Shown here in pieces: positions 1 to 8,406 of a stretch of DNA of 64,000 bases. Under the pieces are notes generated by a model, which was not told the origin of the DNA, did not search any database, and was given only the letters and a program-made list of their open reading frames with translations. Both the position numbers and the translations under genes were made by a program. Every line of letters starts with the position of its first letter. The first letter of the stretch is position 1. Source of the DNA: Neisseria sp. (GTDB taxonomy: Bacteria; Pseudomonadota; Gammaproteobacteria; Burkholderiales; Neisseriaceae); contig NZ_JAUMZU010000006.1 of assembly GCF_030527965.1 (NCBI RefSeq), forward strand, positions 1 to 64,000. The letters are read 5' to 3'.

Positions 1-431
1 AGCAACAGAACCAGCCGCAATACGCGCAAACCGCCCCTGCATTGGGTCTTTCTGATATGCCTGAAAAGGCACGGCAGCTTTGCCGAGAGTGTAAGGCGCA
101 TTTGGTTGATTTCTATAAAAAACATGATATCGCTTATAACGAAGCCGATGCGGATAAAACGGCGGCAGCAATCGGTGTTGCCGCTTATCGGGAACGCGTT
201 CCTCATGTGCAATCGCTCCATATCAGGGAAGACGGTCTGCTTTCCGTAGGGCATTTAACACCTCAAGGTGTTTTGAGCTATGCTTCTTTAGATTCCGCCC
301 AAGCGGCTGCAACGCCCATAGAAGAAAGTGTTGCTCAGTCGCGGCAGGCAGAGCAGGAATTGGCACAGAAGGCGCAGCAACGTGAAATGGCGCTGGCCGC
401 ATCACAATCGCACGGGAGAAGTATTTCTTAG
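1..431 (+). CDS. 3' end of a gene with a C-terminal domain resembling the X-T4SS effector signal (XVIPCD); 5' partial
   Basis: The reading frame is open from the first bases of the window, so the start lies upstream; about 142 codons are visible. The segment opens Gln-rich, then has a helical stretch (ARQLCRECKAHLVDF), an ADKTAAAIGVAAYRER helix, a strand-like DGLLSVGH, and then ATPIEESVAQ, ending in a Gln/Ala-rich tail. This order (an Ala-rich NLAAAL-like helix, a DG..LFAV-like strand, a TPVEQS-like motif and a Gln-rich tail) is what I know of the XVIPCD domain, which targets bacterial-killing toxins to the X-type type IV secretion system. The match is from memory of the family pattern, not a search. 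The toxin domain and any immunity gene would lie upstream, outside the window. An unrelated hypothetical protein remains possible. Confidence 0.5.
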   Translation, partial: QQNQPQYAQTAPALGLSDMPEKARQLCRECKAHLVDFYKKHDIAYNEADADKTAAAIGVAAYRERVPHVQSLHIREDGLLSVGHLTPQGVLSYASLDSAQAAATPIEESVAQSRQAEQELAQKAQQREMALAASQSHGRSIS

Positions 432-450
432 ATTGATGGAAAGCGTTGAA

Positions 451-484
451 AAAGCCTGTCTGAATATTTTCAGACAGGCTTTTT
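451..484. terminator. DUS inverted-repeat terminator
   Basis: Two AGCCTGTCTGAA copies face each other with a 4-base loop (arms 451-464 and 469-482) and T residues follow. It lies between the convergent genes ending at 431 and 500 and can serve both. Confidence 0.85.
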
Positions 485-499
485 GCTATTTGTAGCACG

Positions 500-1375
500 T
501 TACAGCCCAATCAATGAGCTGATTTGCGGCCAGTAAAACAAACATGCGATGGCGCATACGGCTACGACAATGCCCGCTGCGTTGATGGCGCTGATTTTTT
601 CTTTAAAGGCTACGGCACCGGTTAGGGTGCCTAATACAATCACGCCGATATTCATGCCGGCGTAAACCAGCGTCGGGCTGTCTTTCATGATCTGATGCGC
701 ACGAACATAGGTAAAAATATTGGCGAAATTGAGGCAGCCGAGTATCAAGCCGCCGAGAATGCCGGCCGCCGACCACTTGGTGCCTTTGGCAAACAGATAG
801 CCGAACATCAGAATGCCGGCTAAACAAAACGCCACCAGCAGGTTGCCGGAAAACGCCGTGCCGCTTTTGGCGACTTCTTTAAACAGAATATCGATGACGC
901 CGTAGCCCGCCCACACGCCGAGCGGCAAGCCGGCATTGCCTAATAGATTGCCGGATTTTTTGCCGCCGTCGGATTTCCACAGCAGGCAGAACAGGGCGGT
1001 AAATGCCAGTGCAATGCCGATGATGCGGTTTTGTGTCAGTTCTTCGTGGAAAATCAGGAACGCGGCGGTAATCGGCAGAAACAGTGAAAGCCGTTGCGCG
1101 GCATCGGATTTAACGATGCCGGCACGCTCCACCGAGCGCCCCATGATGAGGAATACCGAGGGCAGCAATACGCCTAAGGCAGCAAACAGCCACCAGGTCG
1201 GCAGAAAATGGCGCCATTGTGTTAGATCGGGTTGCAGGAAAATCATGCACAAGGCAATGGCAACCAGATAATTGACGGCTATTGCTTGAGCGATATCGAT
1301 TTTTTTTGACCGTGCCATTTTGAGTAAAACGGATACGGCAACGCTGCAAAGGATGCTGCTGATAAGAAAGATCAT
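500..1375 (-). CDS. EamA/DMT-family transporter
   Basis: The 291-residue product is almost entirely hydrophobic. It fits two repeats of about five transmembrane helices, the architecture of EamA (drug/metabolite transporter) proteins. Family features include the N-terminal MIFLISSILCSVAVSVLLK helix and a second half ending in a lysine-bearing cap (VAFKEKIS) before the last helix. The substrate cannot be read from sequence; relatives export amino acids, metabolites or drugs across the inner membrane. The ATG at 1375 is used because no clearer start with a Shine-Dalgarno sequence is visible. It appears monocistronic, with a DUS terminator downstream. Confidence 0.8.
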   Translation of the reverse strand: MIFLISSILCSVAVSVLLKMARSKKIDIAQAIAVNYLVAIALCMIFLQPDLTQWRHFLPTWWLFAALGVLLPSVFLIMGRSVERAGIVKSDAAQRLSLFLPITAAFLIFHEELTQNRIIGIALAFTALFCLLWKSDGGKKSGNLLGNAGLPLGVWAGYGVIDILFKEVAKSGTAFSGNLLVAFCLAGILMFGYLFAKGTKWSAAGILGGLILGCLNFANIFTYVRAHQIMKDSPTLVYAGMNIGVIVLGTLTGAVAFKEKISAINAAGIVVAVCAIACLFYWPQISSLIGL

Positions 1376-1540
1376 AATATTTTGATTTTTTGATGAATAA
1401 TATTAAACGCGTCGCCTTCTCGTGCAATATCTGTTTGGGAAACGGCGTTTGGGATGTGTATGGTCAAGCAGTATTTCAAAAGTATGAATTAAGCAAAGGC
1501 CGAGCCGATTTTGCTTATTCTATCACTCCAAGCATGTAAA

Positions 1541-1569
1541 CCGGCTTTCTCTTTATCAGGGAAAGCCGG
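1541..1569 (-). terminator. Hairpin downstream of the DUF4870 gene
   Basis: A perfect 9-bp stem (CCGGCTTTC at 1541-1549 with its complement at 1561-1569) and an 11-base loop lie just after the stop of the minus-strand gene ending at 1590. It is one of the few terminator-like hairpins here not built from DUS. The T-run is short. Confidence 0.55.
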
Positions 1570-1589
1570 GCAAAAGCGGGTTATGAAAT

Positions 1590-2015
1590 TCAGAACCAGC
1601 CTTCTGTGGGCACAGGCTTTTTCTCGTTGAATTTGATAAAGCCAACCACGATGCGATAGATAGACCAGATGTAGGCTGCCGCGAGGATGAGCCAGCCGAT
1701 GAGGATAAATATGGTAATTGTGCCGATAATAGAACCGATAAGGGCAACCCAGAAGGTTTTAATCAAATATTGCAAATGGCTGTGATAGAAGGTGCCTGCA
1801 AAGTCGTCGCGTTTCGTGTAGGCGATAATCACGCCGACCAAACCGGTTACACCTATAAAAACCGATAAGGCATACAGTATATAAACGGCCAAGGTGTAGT
1901 TATACGCATTATCCGGCTCAACGACGGTTTGGGCACCGCCGGTTTCGTGTACTGCGTTTTGCTCCGGAAGTGCATCTGGTTCGTTCTCATGATTCGGTTG
2001 ATTGATGTTTTCCAT
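1590..2015 (-). CDS. DUF4870-family membrane protein
   Basis: The 141-residue protein has a charged N-terminal 40 residues (Asn/Glu/Pro-rich, cytoplasmic-looking). Three hydrophobic segments follow: about 43-66 (YILYALSVFIGVTGLVGVI), 86-110 and 111-130. The pattern YTKRDD..GTFYHSHLQY..KTFW is typical of DUF4870 (COG3671) small membrane proteins, whose function is unknown. A good Shine-Dalgarno AAGGAG lies 9 bases before the ATG at 2015. It stands alone, with a hairpin after it. Confidence 0.75.
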   Translation of the reverse strand: MENINQPNHENEPDALPEQNAVHETGGAQTVVEPDNAYNYTLAVYILYALSVFIGVTGLVGVIIAYTKRDDFAGTFYHSHLQYLIKTFWVALIGSIIGTITIFILIGWLILAAAYIWSIYRIVVGFIKFNEKKPVPTEGWF

Positions 2016-2058
2016 TATGAGTCTCCTTTAATGACTGCTGACAATGAATCGGGTTGAA

Positions 2059-2544
2059 TCAATCATCGGTTGCAACGCGGACGGTGGCAGGTTTGAGGCT
2101 CTTCAAAGCATCGGGCGCAACCACCACCAGAAAGCCGCGTTTGCCGCCGTTGATATAGATTTCCGGCAAATCCCAGATGCTTTCTTCCACATAAACCGGA
2201 AGGGCGGTTTTGGTGCCGAAAGGGCTGGTGCCGCCAACTAAAAAGCCCGTCCACTTGTTGGCTTGCTTCGGATCGGCAGGTTCGATGTGTTTCATGCCGA
2301 GCAGGCGCGCCAGATTGCGGGTGGAGATGTGTTTGTCGCCATGCATCAATACAATCAGCCCTTGCTTGGCTTCGTTTTGCAATACGATGGTTTTGATTAC
2401 CGCATGTTCGGCTACGCCGAGGCAGGCAGCCGAATGAGCGGTTCCTCCATGTTCGACATAATCGTAGAGCTTAGGTTCAAAAGTGATTTTGTGCTCGCGC
2501 AGAAATCGGATGGCGGGCGTAACGGGATAATCTGTTTTGGCCAT
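2059..2544 (-). CDS. ybaK: Cys-tRNA(Pro)/Cys-tRNA(Cys) deacylase YbaK
   Basis: YbaK-type trans-editing enzymes hydrolyse cysteine mischarged onto tRNA(Pro) and act in the cytoplasm. The 161-residue product starting MAKTDYPVTPAIRFLREH has the family N-terminus (TPAIRFL), a conserved central part (GHGD-like MHGDKHIST, then the catalytic-site lysine region KTIVLQNEAKQ), and the glycine-rich VGGTSPFGTKTALPVYVE, which is characteristic of YbaK. A longer in-frame start at 2577 would add 11 residues; that ATG sits inside a 14-bp palindrome. Neither start has a strong Shine-Dalgarno sequence. The shorter form matches the usual YbaK length. Confidence 0.9.
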   Translation of the reverse strand: MAKTDYPVTPAIRFLREHKITFEPKLYDYVEHGGTAHSAACLGVAEHAVIKTIVLQNEAKQGLIVLMHGDKHISTRNLARLLGMKHIEPADPKQANKWTGFLVGGTSPFGTKTALPVYVEESIWDLPEIYINGGKRGFLVVVAPDALKSLKPATVRVATDD

Positions 2545-2575
2545 GGTTGTCTGATTGCTGAAATATTTTCTAGGC

Positions 2576-2589
2576 ATATGTTAACATAT
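2576..2589. promoter_or_regulatory. 14-bp perfect palindrome between ybaK and ridA
   Basis: ATATGTTAACATAT is a perfect palindrome in the roughly 80-bp gap between the divergent ybaK and ridA genes. It is in the right place for a dimeric repressor operator. It also covers the upstream alternative ATG of ybaK. No regulator can be named. Confidence 0.35.
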
Positions 2590-2623
2590 CCATCCGTTTA
2601 AAACCTGCTCTTGGAGAATGAAG

Positions 2624-2980
2624 ATGACCGTTAAATATTTTGGCCAAACCGCGCGCCTGTCAGAAGCAACCGTAGCCAACGGTTTCGTGTTTTTAGCGGG
2701 CATGGTGCCCGAAAATACCGATGCCGGCGTTACCGAGCAAACCCGAAACGTGCTCGCGCAAATCGACCATTGGCTGGCTCAATGCGGTTCGGATAAAAAT
2801 CATATTCTGGAAGCAACCATTTTTCTGCCGGATTTGGCTGATTATGATGCGATGAACGTGGCTTGGGATGCGTGGGTGAATCCTGAGCGTGCGCCTGCTC
2901 GTGCGTGTGTGCAGGCTAATTTGGCCAAGCCCGAATGGAAAGTGGAAATCAAGGTTTCGGCCGTTCAGATTCAAAGCTGA
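2624..2980 (+). CDS. RidA/YjgF-family enamine/imine deaminase
   Basis: RidA proteins hydrolyse reactive enamine/imine intermediates from PLP enzymes such as threonine dehydratase. The 118-residue protein has the family features: an N-terminal strand, FVFLAGMVPE (normally ..sGqi), the V.EQTRNVLAQI helix, ATIFLPDLADYDAMN, and the catalytic RAPARACVQ segment with the conserved arginine (A.R.cv). I chose the ATG at 2624 over the one at 2618 because the GGAG at 2613-2616 is only one base from 2618 but seven from 2624. It is divergent from ybaK. Confidence 0.88.
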   Translation: MTVKYFGQTARLSEATVANGFVFLAGMVPENTDAGVTEQTRNVLAQIDHWLAQCGSDKNHILEATIFLPDLADYDAMNVAWDAWVNPERAPARACVQANLAKPEWKVEIKVSAVQIQS

Positions 2981-2999
2981 AACAGTGTCTGACATAAAT

Positions 3000-3032
3000 A
3001 ATGCCTGTCTGAAAGCTTTCAGACAGGCATTT
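3000..3032. terminator. DUS inverted-repeat terminator
   Basis: A 16-bp perfect stem (3000-3015 and 3016-3031) carries a complete TGCCTGTCTGAA in each arm. The unusual zero-base gap means the pairing must open a few bases at the tip. It sits between the convergent ridA and chaA-like genes. Confidence 0.85.
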
Positions 3033-3053
3033 CTGTTATTAAACAATTTGCCG

Positions 3054-4133
3054 TTACGGGATGATAACGGTAAAGATGTAAGCCGCAAGGTTGACCAGCA
3101 AAACAATGCCGTAAAGCATATTGGTGCGGCCTTGGTTGAGTGAAATCATCACGATAAACGTTGAGAGTGCCAACAGCAGCATCGATTTCAAATCCAAGCC
3201 AAGCAGTAAGTCGATGTTGTAAATCAGGCAAACGATAATCACGGCCGGTATGGTAAGACCGATACTGGCCAAAGCTGAACCCAATGCCAGATTGATGCTG
3301 GTTTGCAGGCGGTTGCGGCGGGCGGCGGTAACGGCAGCCAAGCCTTCGGGGAGCAGCACGACCGCTGCGATGATGACGCCGACCAGTGTTTCCGGTGCGC
3401 CCGCCGCGGCTACCAATCCTTCGATAACCGGAGACAACGCCTTTGCCAGTAACACCACAATGCCCAAGCAGATAATCAGAAAGGTTAAGCTGATGAGCGC
3501 CACTTTGGTTGAAGGCGGCTCGGCGTGTTGATGTTGGTCGTCGTCATCGGCGAGAAAATAATCGCGATGGCGTACCGTTTGCATCATGATAAACGAGCCG
3601 TAAAGCACCAGTGAGGCGATGGCAACAAACATCATCTGCGCGGGGTTGTAAGTCGGGCCGTCGGTACTGGAGGTGAAATTAGGCAGCACCAATGTGAGTG
3701 CCAGAATCGATATCAGCGTAACCAGAGCCGTGCTGACTGATTTTTTACCGAAAAACTGCTCGTGATGCTTCATGCCGCCAATCATCAGGCATAAGCCAAG
3801 AATGCCGTTTAGAATCAGCATGATTGCGGCAAAAACCGTATCGCGTGCCAACGAGGCTGCGTTGTCGCCGCCCGCAACCATCAGCGAAACAATCAGCGCC
3901 ACTTCGATGATCGTAATCGCCAAAGCCAGAATAATCGTACCGAAAGGCTCGCCCACTTTATGCGCCACCACTTCCGCATGGTGTACCGCGGAGAGCACGC
4001 TGCCGATCAGCAATGCACCGCCGCCGATTTCCAGCCAAACATTGCCTTTAATGCCAATAAAATAAAGCCCCCATGCCAACAGCGGTAAGGCCATCGACCA
4101 TAAGGGAAGGGGAGAGTGAGAATGTTGCGCCAT
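3054..4133 (-). CDS. chaA: Ca2+(Na+)/H+ antiporter, ChaA-like
   Basis: A 359-residue inner-membrane cation/proton antiporter of the CaCA superfamily. Two inverted repeat motifs are visible: residues 61-81 (GEPFGTIILALAI..EVALI) and 262-296 (PEGLAAVTAARRNR, then NLALGSALASIGLTIP). Each has the acidic residue expected for cation binding. A cytoplasmic acidic/histidine loop at about 195-205 (ADDDDQHQHAE) separates the halves and could sense metal. The length matches E. coli ChaA (366 aa). The N-terminus MAQHSHSPLPLW is also His-containing. It is monocistronic, convergent with ridA and divergent from pdxA. Confidence 0.87.
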   Translation of the reverse strand: MAQHSHSPLPLWSMALPLLAWGLYFIGIKGNVWLEIGGGALLIGSVLSAVHHAEVVAHKVGEPFGTIILALAITIIEVALIVSLMVAGGDNAASLARDTVFAAIMLILNGILGLCLMIGGMKHHEQFFGKKSVSTALVTLISILALTLVLPNFTSSTDGPTYNPAQMMFVAIASLVLYGSFIMMQTVRHRDYFLADDDDQHQHAEPPSTKVALISLTFLIICLGIVVLLAKALSPVIEGLVAAAGAPETLVGVIIAAVVLLPEGLAAVTAARRNRLQTSINLALGSALASIGLTIPAVIIVCLIYNIDLLLGLDLKSMLLLALSTFIVMISLNQGRTNMLYGIVLLVNLAAYIFTVIIP

Positions 4134-4228
4134 AAAGTCAGTATCCGTTTGGGTTCCGGTTTGTCAAAGGGCTATGATTATATAAAATTTCTTATAAAAA
4201 TCAATATTCTCATGAAAAAATATTCATG

Positions 4229-4265
4229 ATGCCTGTCTGAAAGGGAAGTGTTTTCAGACAGGCAT
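4229..4265. repeat. DUS inverted pair in the chaA-pdxA divergent promoter region
   Basis: ATGCCTGTCTGAAA (4229-4242) faces its complement (4252-4265) with a 9-base loop. No gene ends here, since chaA and pdxA diverge, so this pair acts as an uptake signal or in the pdxA leader rather than as a terminator. Confidence 0.75.
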
Positions 4266-4324
4266 GTTTATTTTAGTGATATATTGCTTGTTTAATCTTT
4301 TCCCGAAATCAGAAAGCCCGCATC

Positions 4325-5311
4325 ATGCAACCCGTATTAGCTGTTACTTCCGGCGAACCGGCCGGTATCGGCCCCGATATCTGCCTTGATCTTGCATCCG
4401 CCCGCCTGCCTTGCCCTGTGGTGGTTCTGGGCGACATCAATTTGTTGCAACAACGTGCTGCCGAGCTTGGGAAATCGGTTGTTCTGCGCCATTACGATCC
4501 TGCAACACCGCCCGAAAACGGTGTGCTGGATATGGTGCATATCCCTCTGAAAACCCCGTGCGAAACTGGAAAATTGAACGCGGCCAATTCGCCTTATGTG
4601 CTGGATTTACTCGATTATGCTTATGACGGCATACAAAGCGGCCACTATGCTGCTATGGTTACCGCCCCTTTGCACAAAGGCATTATCAATGATGCAGGCG
4701 GCCCGTTTTTCAGCGGGCACACTGAATATCTCGCCGATAAATCCGGCACGGAAAAAGTCGTTATGATGTTGGCGGGCGGCGGTTTGCGCGTTGCTTTGGC
4801 CACCACGCATTTGCCGTTGAAAGATGTTGCCGCCGCCATGAGCGTGCCGCTGATTCAAAGTATCGCCCGCATTCTGCATCATGATTTGCAGCAAAAATTC
4901 GGCATTACCGCGCCGCGCATTCTGGTGGCGGGGCTTAACCCCCATGCGGGAGAGGGTGGCCATTTGGGGTACGAAGAAATCGACATTATCATTCCCGCCT
5001 TGCAGATGCTGCAAAAAGAAGGCATAGACGTACGCGGCCCTTATCCTGCCGATACTCTGTTTCAGCCTTTCATGCTGGAAAACGCCGATGCCGTGCTTGC
5101 TATGTATCATGACCAAGGGTTGCCGGTCTTGAAATATGCGGGTTTCGGCAACAGCGTGAACATCACTCTGGGTTTGCCTTTTATCCGCACTTCTGTCGAC
5201 CACGGTACGGCGCTTGAGCTGGCGGGCACAGGCAAAGCCCGTTCCGGCAGCTTGCTGGCTGCGGTGCAAACCGCTTATGAAATGGCGACCAGCAAACCGA
5301 TGCATGGTTGA
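4325..5311 (+). CDS. pdxA: 4-hydroxythreonine-4-phosphate dehydrogenase PdxA
   Basis: PdxA oxidises 4-phospho-hydroxy-L-threonine with NAD(P)+ in pyridoxal-5'-phosphate synthesis and is a cytoplasmic dimer. The 328-residue length is normal. The N-terminal TSGEPAGIGPDI motif is diagnostic. The three divalent-metal histidines fit H162 (TTHLPL), H207 (NPHAGE) and H262 (YHDQG), with the same 45 and 55 residue spacing as E. coli H166/H211/H266. GHTEYLAD is at 131-138 and the C-terminal SVDHGTALELAGTGKA is intact. It is monocistronic with a DUS terminator downstream. Confidence 0.97.
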   Translation: MQPVLAVTSGEPAGIGPDICLDLASARLPCPVVVLGDINLLQQRAAELGKSVVLRHYDPATPPENGVLDMVHIPLKTPCETGKLNAANSPYVLDLLDYAYDGIQSGHYAAMVTAPLHKGIINDAGGPFFSGHTEYLADKSGTEKVVMMLAGGGLRVALATTHLPLKDVAAAMSVPLIQSIARILHHDLQQKFGITAPRILVAGLNPHAGEGGHLGYEEIDIIIPALQMLQKEGIDVRGPYPADTLFQPFMLENADAVLAMYHDQGLPVLKYAGFGNSVNITLGLPFIRTSVDHGTALELAGTGKARSGSLLAAVQTAYEMATSKPMHG

Positions 5312-5336
5312 CGAGCGGCTATGATGTTTAACAAGA

Positions 5337-5372
5337 AAATGCCTGTCTGAAAATCTTTTCAGACAGGCATTT
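5337..5372. terminator. DUS inverted-repeat terminator
   Basis: A 17-bp perfect stem (5337-5353 and 5356-5372) with a 2-base gap contains one DUS in each arm. It lies between the convergent pdxA and the Pro/Ala-rich gene. Confidence 0.85.
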
Positions 5373-5406
5373 CGTTTCAAACGATAGATTGGCTACACAG
5401 GCCGCT

Positions 5407-5808
5407 TTATTGAATAGGCGCGGGCGCCGCATCCATACCGCCGCCGTCAACCGGTGCGGCAGGCGCCGTACCGTCGATAACAGGCGCAGCAGGTGGCGCA
5501 GCAGGCGGAACCGCAGCACCGTTATCCGGCATGCCGCCGGCGGGCGGAACAGCAGAACCATTGTCCGGCATGGCGCCGTTTTGTGGCGCATTGCCTTCCG
5601 GTGCAGCCGGAATACCGGCATTTTCAGGGTGAAACTCGAATTTTACACTGTCGTCGCTTTTCGAGCTGCGAGGCATGTTGTCAGGTTGTGTTGCCTGCAG
5701 ACCGGGGATGTCGGTTGGCGCGTTTTCTGCCGCAGGCGGTTCGGCAGAAGCCACTGTGCTGCCTAAAATGGCTACTGAAGCCAAAGTCATTAATACGCTT
5801 TTTTTCAT
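5407..5808 (-). CDS. Small Pro/Ala-rich secreted protein with a short internal repeat
   Basis: The 133-residue product starts with a clear Sec signal peptide (MKKSVLMTLASVAILGSTVASA, probable cleavage after ASA at 22). The rest is low complexity, rich in Pro, Ala and Gly, with acidic residues and no cysteine. A unit close to MPDNG(S/A)AVPPA occurs twice in tandem (about residues 83-107), followed by further PPAAP units, and is visible in the DNA as repeats near 5500-5575. No enzyme motif is present. It is probably a periplasmic or surface-exposed disordered protein; function unknown. AAGGAA precedes the ATG at 5808. Confidence 0.7.
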   Translation of the reverse strand: MKKSVLMTLASVAILGSTVASAEPPAAENAPTDIPGLQATQPDNMPRSSKSDDSVKFEFHPENAGIPAAPEGNAPQNGAMPDNGSAVPPAGGMPDNGAAVPPAAPPAAPVIDGTAPAAPVDGGGMDAAPAPIQ

Positions 5809-6295
5809 AGTATTCCTTCCTATTCAAGATTTACACCTCCCGCCGCAAATTTACAGCGGGAGGCAAACCCCGATTCTCTCTGCTTGATTTCGGTTTTGTT
5901 TCGATTTGCCAATCACAAACAAAGCGGCTGCGGATTTGCGGCACGCTTTAAAACCATTTCGCATATAAAAAATAACAAACCTTCTTGAAAAATATTTTTC
6001 AGACAGGCTTTTGTTCGAGCCCGCGAGCGGATTTAAGTTTTTCAAGAATATTTAAACAATATAATTTTGCCGCAGCAAAGCGTTAGTGAGCGGCATTTCG
6101 TTTTGAGTTTTTTTACAAAACCGGCCAAATGATGATTGATTCGGAAATTATTTTAATTAGGCAACTATAAATATAATGATTGGGTAAATAAGTGATAAGA
6201 AAGGTTTTGCCGGTTTGTTGAGATTGAGTTTTATTTATCTATTTGAAATAAAAGAATAAAAATTCTATTTTTACATCTAAAAAAATAAAAACTAT
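5809..6295. other. AT-rich intergenic region upstream of the efe operon
   Basis: About 490 bp without a convincing gene. A 64-codon minus-strand frame at 5851-6045 has no start signal and encodes DUS-derived residues, so it was not called. A partial DUS (TTCAGACAGGCT) lies near 5999-6010. From 6120 onward the DNA is very AT-rich, typical of a regulated promoter region. An AATATAATGATT stretch near 6172-6183 is only weakly like a Fur box. Confidence 0.5.
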
Positions 6296-6324
6296 TTGCA
6301 TTTGTAATGGAAGAGGAACATAAT
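6296..6324 (+). promoter_or_regulatory. Candidate sigma-70 promoter of efeUOB
   Basis: TTGCAT at 6296-6301 and CATAAT at 6319-6324 are separated by exactly 17 bp, which would start transcription about 30 bases before efeU. It is based on the match only. Confidence 0.4.
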
Positions 6325-6361
6325 TCAGCATAATCTTAAAATACAGCTTAGAAATACCCCT

Positions 6362-7180
6362 ATGTTAATTGCGTTACTTATCATGCTGCGCGAAGGCATT
6401 GAAGCGGCCTTAATCGTCGGCATCGTGGCTGGATTTTTAAAGCAATCCGGTTACAGTCATCTAATGCCTAAAGTCTGGATAGGCGTGATATTGGCTTCTT
6501 TACTCTGCTTGGCAACAGGCATTGCGATTCACAAAACCACCGGCGAAATTCCCCAAAAGCAGCAGGAGTTTGTGGTCGGCCTTATCGGGTTGATTGCAGT
6601 CGGGTTGCTTACCTATATGATTCTCTGGATGCAGAAAGCATCCCGCTCTATTAAACAACAATTGCAAAGTTCGGTGCAGTCGGCACTCAACCGGGGCGGT
6701 AATCAAGGCTGGGCCTTGGTTCTCATGGCTTTTCTGGCGGTTGTTCGCGAAGGCTTGGAGAGTGTGTTTTTCCTGATTGCCGTTTTCCAGCAAAGCCCGT
6801 CGCCCAATATGCCGATTGGTGCGGTGCTCGGTCTGTTGATTGCCATAGTAATCGGTTGGCTGATTTACCAAGGCGGCGTTCGGATTAATCTAGCCAAATT
6901 TTTCCGCTGGACCGGTATTTTCCTTATTTTTGTGGCCGCCGGGCTGTTTTCCGGCGCCTTCCGCGCTCTGCATGAAGCGGGCATATGGAATATCGGGCAG
7001 ACTGTGGTTGCCGATTTCTCACATATATTGCATGAAGACAGCGTGCTCGGCGTTTTGCTAGGCGGTTTCTTCGGCTATACCGACCATCCGGTAACCAGCG
7101 ATATAGTACTTTATTTCGTTTATTTGATTCCCGTTTTATTTGTATTTTTAAAAGGCAGCAAACCGGCTGCAAAACCATAA
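6362..7180 (+). CDS. efeU: Iron permease EfeU (FTR1 family)
   Basis: EfeU is the inner-membrane channel of the EfeUOB elemental iron importer. The 272-residue protein shows seven hydrophobic segments and both REXXE iron-binding motifs: R10-E14 (REGIE) in helix 1 and R129-E133 (REGLE) in helix 4. It has no oxidase partner of the yeast Fet3 type, as usual in bacteria. The start at 6362 has no clear Shine-Dalgarno sequence, but the next in-frame Met would cut into the first REXXE helix. efeO follows after 11 bases. Confidence 0.95.
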   Translation: MLIALLIMLREGIEAALIVGIVAGFLKQSGYSHLMPKVWIGVILASLLCLATGIAIHKTTGEIPQKQQEFVVGLIGLIAVGLLTYMILWMQKASRSIKQQLQSSVQSALNRGGNQGWALVLMAFLAVVREGLESVFFLIAVFQQSPSPNMPIGAVLGLLIAIVIGWLIYQGGVRINLAKFFRWTGIFLIFVAAGLFSGAFRALHEAGIWNIGQTVVADFSHILHEDSVLGVLLGGFFGYTDHPVTSDIVLYFVYLIPVLFVFLKGSKPAAKP

Positions 7181-7191
7181 TTGGAGGAAGA

Positions 7192-8382
7192 ATGAAAAAA
7201 TTGAATTTAACCGCCTTGTCCGTGTTGTTGGCCTTGGGCTTGAGCGCCTGCCAACCGCCTGAAGCAGAAAAACCTGCTGCTCCTGCCGCCGCTTCCAGTG
7301 CGTCGGGTGCATCCGGAGCATCGGCTGCTGCCGGTGCTAATGGTTCGGTAAACATCGGTGTGAGCGACACGGCTTGCGACCCGATGACTTTAACCGTGCC
7401 GAGCGGTCAAGTGGTGTTTAATATCAAAAACAACAGCAGCCGCAAGCTGGAATGGGAAATTCTTAAAGGCGTGATGGTGGTTGACGAACGCGAAAACATC
7501 GCTCCGGGCTTGGGCGATAAAATGACTGTTACCCTACTGCCCGGCGAATATGAAATGACTTGCGGCCTGCTGAACAATCCGCGCGGCAAGCTGACTGTAA
7601 CCGACAGCGGCTTCAAACAAGCGGGCGGCGAAGCCGATATGGAAAAACTGGCTAAGCCGTTGGCCGATTACAAAGCTTATGTTCAGAAAGAAGCGAATGA
7701 GTTGGTTACCAAAACCACCGCATTCGTTGCTGCTGTAAAAGCGGGCGAAATAGACAAAGCCAAAGCGATGTTCGCCGATACCCGCACCCATTACGAACGT
7801 ATCGAGCCGATTGCCGAACTTTTCAATGAGCTTGATCCTGCTATCGACTCGCGCGAAGATGACTTTAAAGCAGGGCCGAAAGACCAAGGCTTTATGGGCT
7901 TCCACCGTATTGAGCACGCTCTGTGGATTGATAAAACCACCAAAGGTTTGGAGCCTGTGGCCGACAAGCTGGAAAAAGACGTTAAATTACTCAAGCAAGA
8001 AATCGACGTTCTGACCTTCCCGCCGAGCAAAGTGGTTGGCGGCGCGGCGGCTCTGATTGAAGAAGTGGCCGGCAGCAAAATCAGCGGCGAAGAAGACCGT
8101 TACAGTCATACCGATTTGAGTGATTTCCAAGCCAACGTTGACGGCGCACAGAAAATCATCGAGCTGTTCCGCCCGATGATTGCAGAGAAAAACAAAGAGT
8201 TGCTGGATAAAACCGATGCCAACTTCAAGCAAGTCAACGATATTTTGGCAAAATATAAAAACGACAAAGGCTTTGAAACTTACGACAAACTTTCTGACGC
8301 CGACCGTAAAACCTTGCAAGCCCCGATTAATGCTTTGGCTGAAGATTTGGCCAAATTGCGCGGCATTCTTGGTTTGAACTAA
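7192..8382 (+). CDS. efeO: Iron uptake protein EfeO, lipoprotein with cupredoxin and imelysin (M75) domains
   Basis: EfeO is the periplasmic iron-binding partner of EfeU. The 396 residues comprise a lipoprotein signal with lipobox LSAC (Cys20), a low-complexity Ala/Ser linker (about 27-50), a cupredoxin-like domain (about 50-137, with Cys62 and Cys124), and a C-terminal imelysin domain with the HxxE metal motif (H238-E241 in HRIEHALW). Many EfeO proteins are soluble with a cleavable signal; a lipid anchor is a variation worth noting. GGAGGAAG lies just before the ATG at 7192. It is co-transcribed with efeU. Confidence 0.94.
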   Translation: MKKLNLTALSVLLALGLSACQPPEAEKPAAPAAASSASGASGASAAAGANGSVNIGVSDTACDPMTLTVPSGQVVFNIKNNSSRKLEWEILKGVMVVDERENIAPGLGDKMTVTLLPGEYEMTCGLLNNPRGKLTVTDSGFKQAGGEADMEKLAKPLADYKAYVQKEANELVTKTTAFVAAVKAGEIDKAKAMFADTRTHYERIEPIAELFNELDPAIDSREDDFKAGPKDQGFMGFHRIEHALWIDKTTKGLEPVADKLEKDVKLLKQEIDVLTFPPSKVVGGAAALIEEVAGSKISGEEDRYSHTDLSDFQANVDGAQKIIELFRPMIAEKNKELLDKTDANFKQVNDILAKYKNDKGFETYDKLSDADRKTLQAPINALAEDLAKLRGILGLN

Positions 8383-8406
8383 TGCCTGTCTGAAAAGGCG
8401 GCAAAG

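Noticed and set aside
5851-6045. A 64-codon minus-strand frame in the efe upstream region
   Set aside because: No start signal; part is translated DUS (KSLSEKYF); composition is like noncoding AT-rich DNA.
6160-6190. Possible Fur box before efeU
   Set aside because: Only one partial match to the GATAAT hexamer repeats in AT-rich DNA; not supportable as a site.
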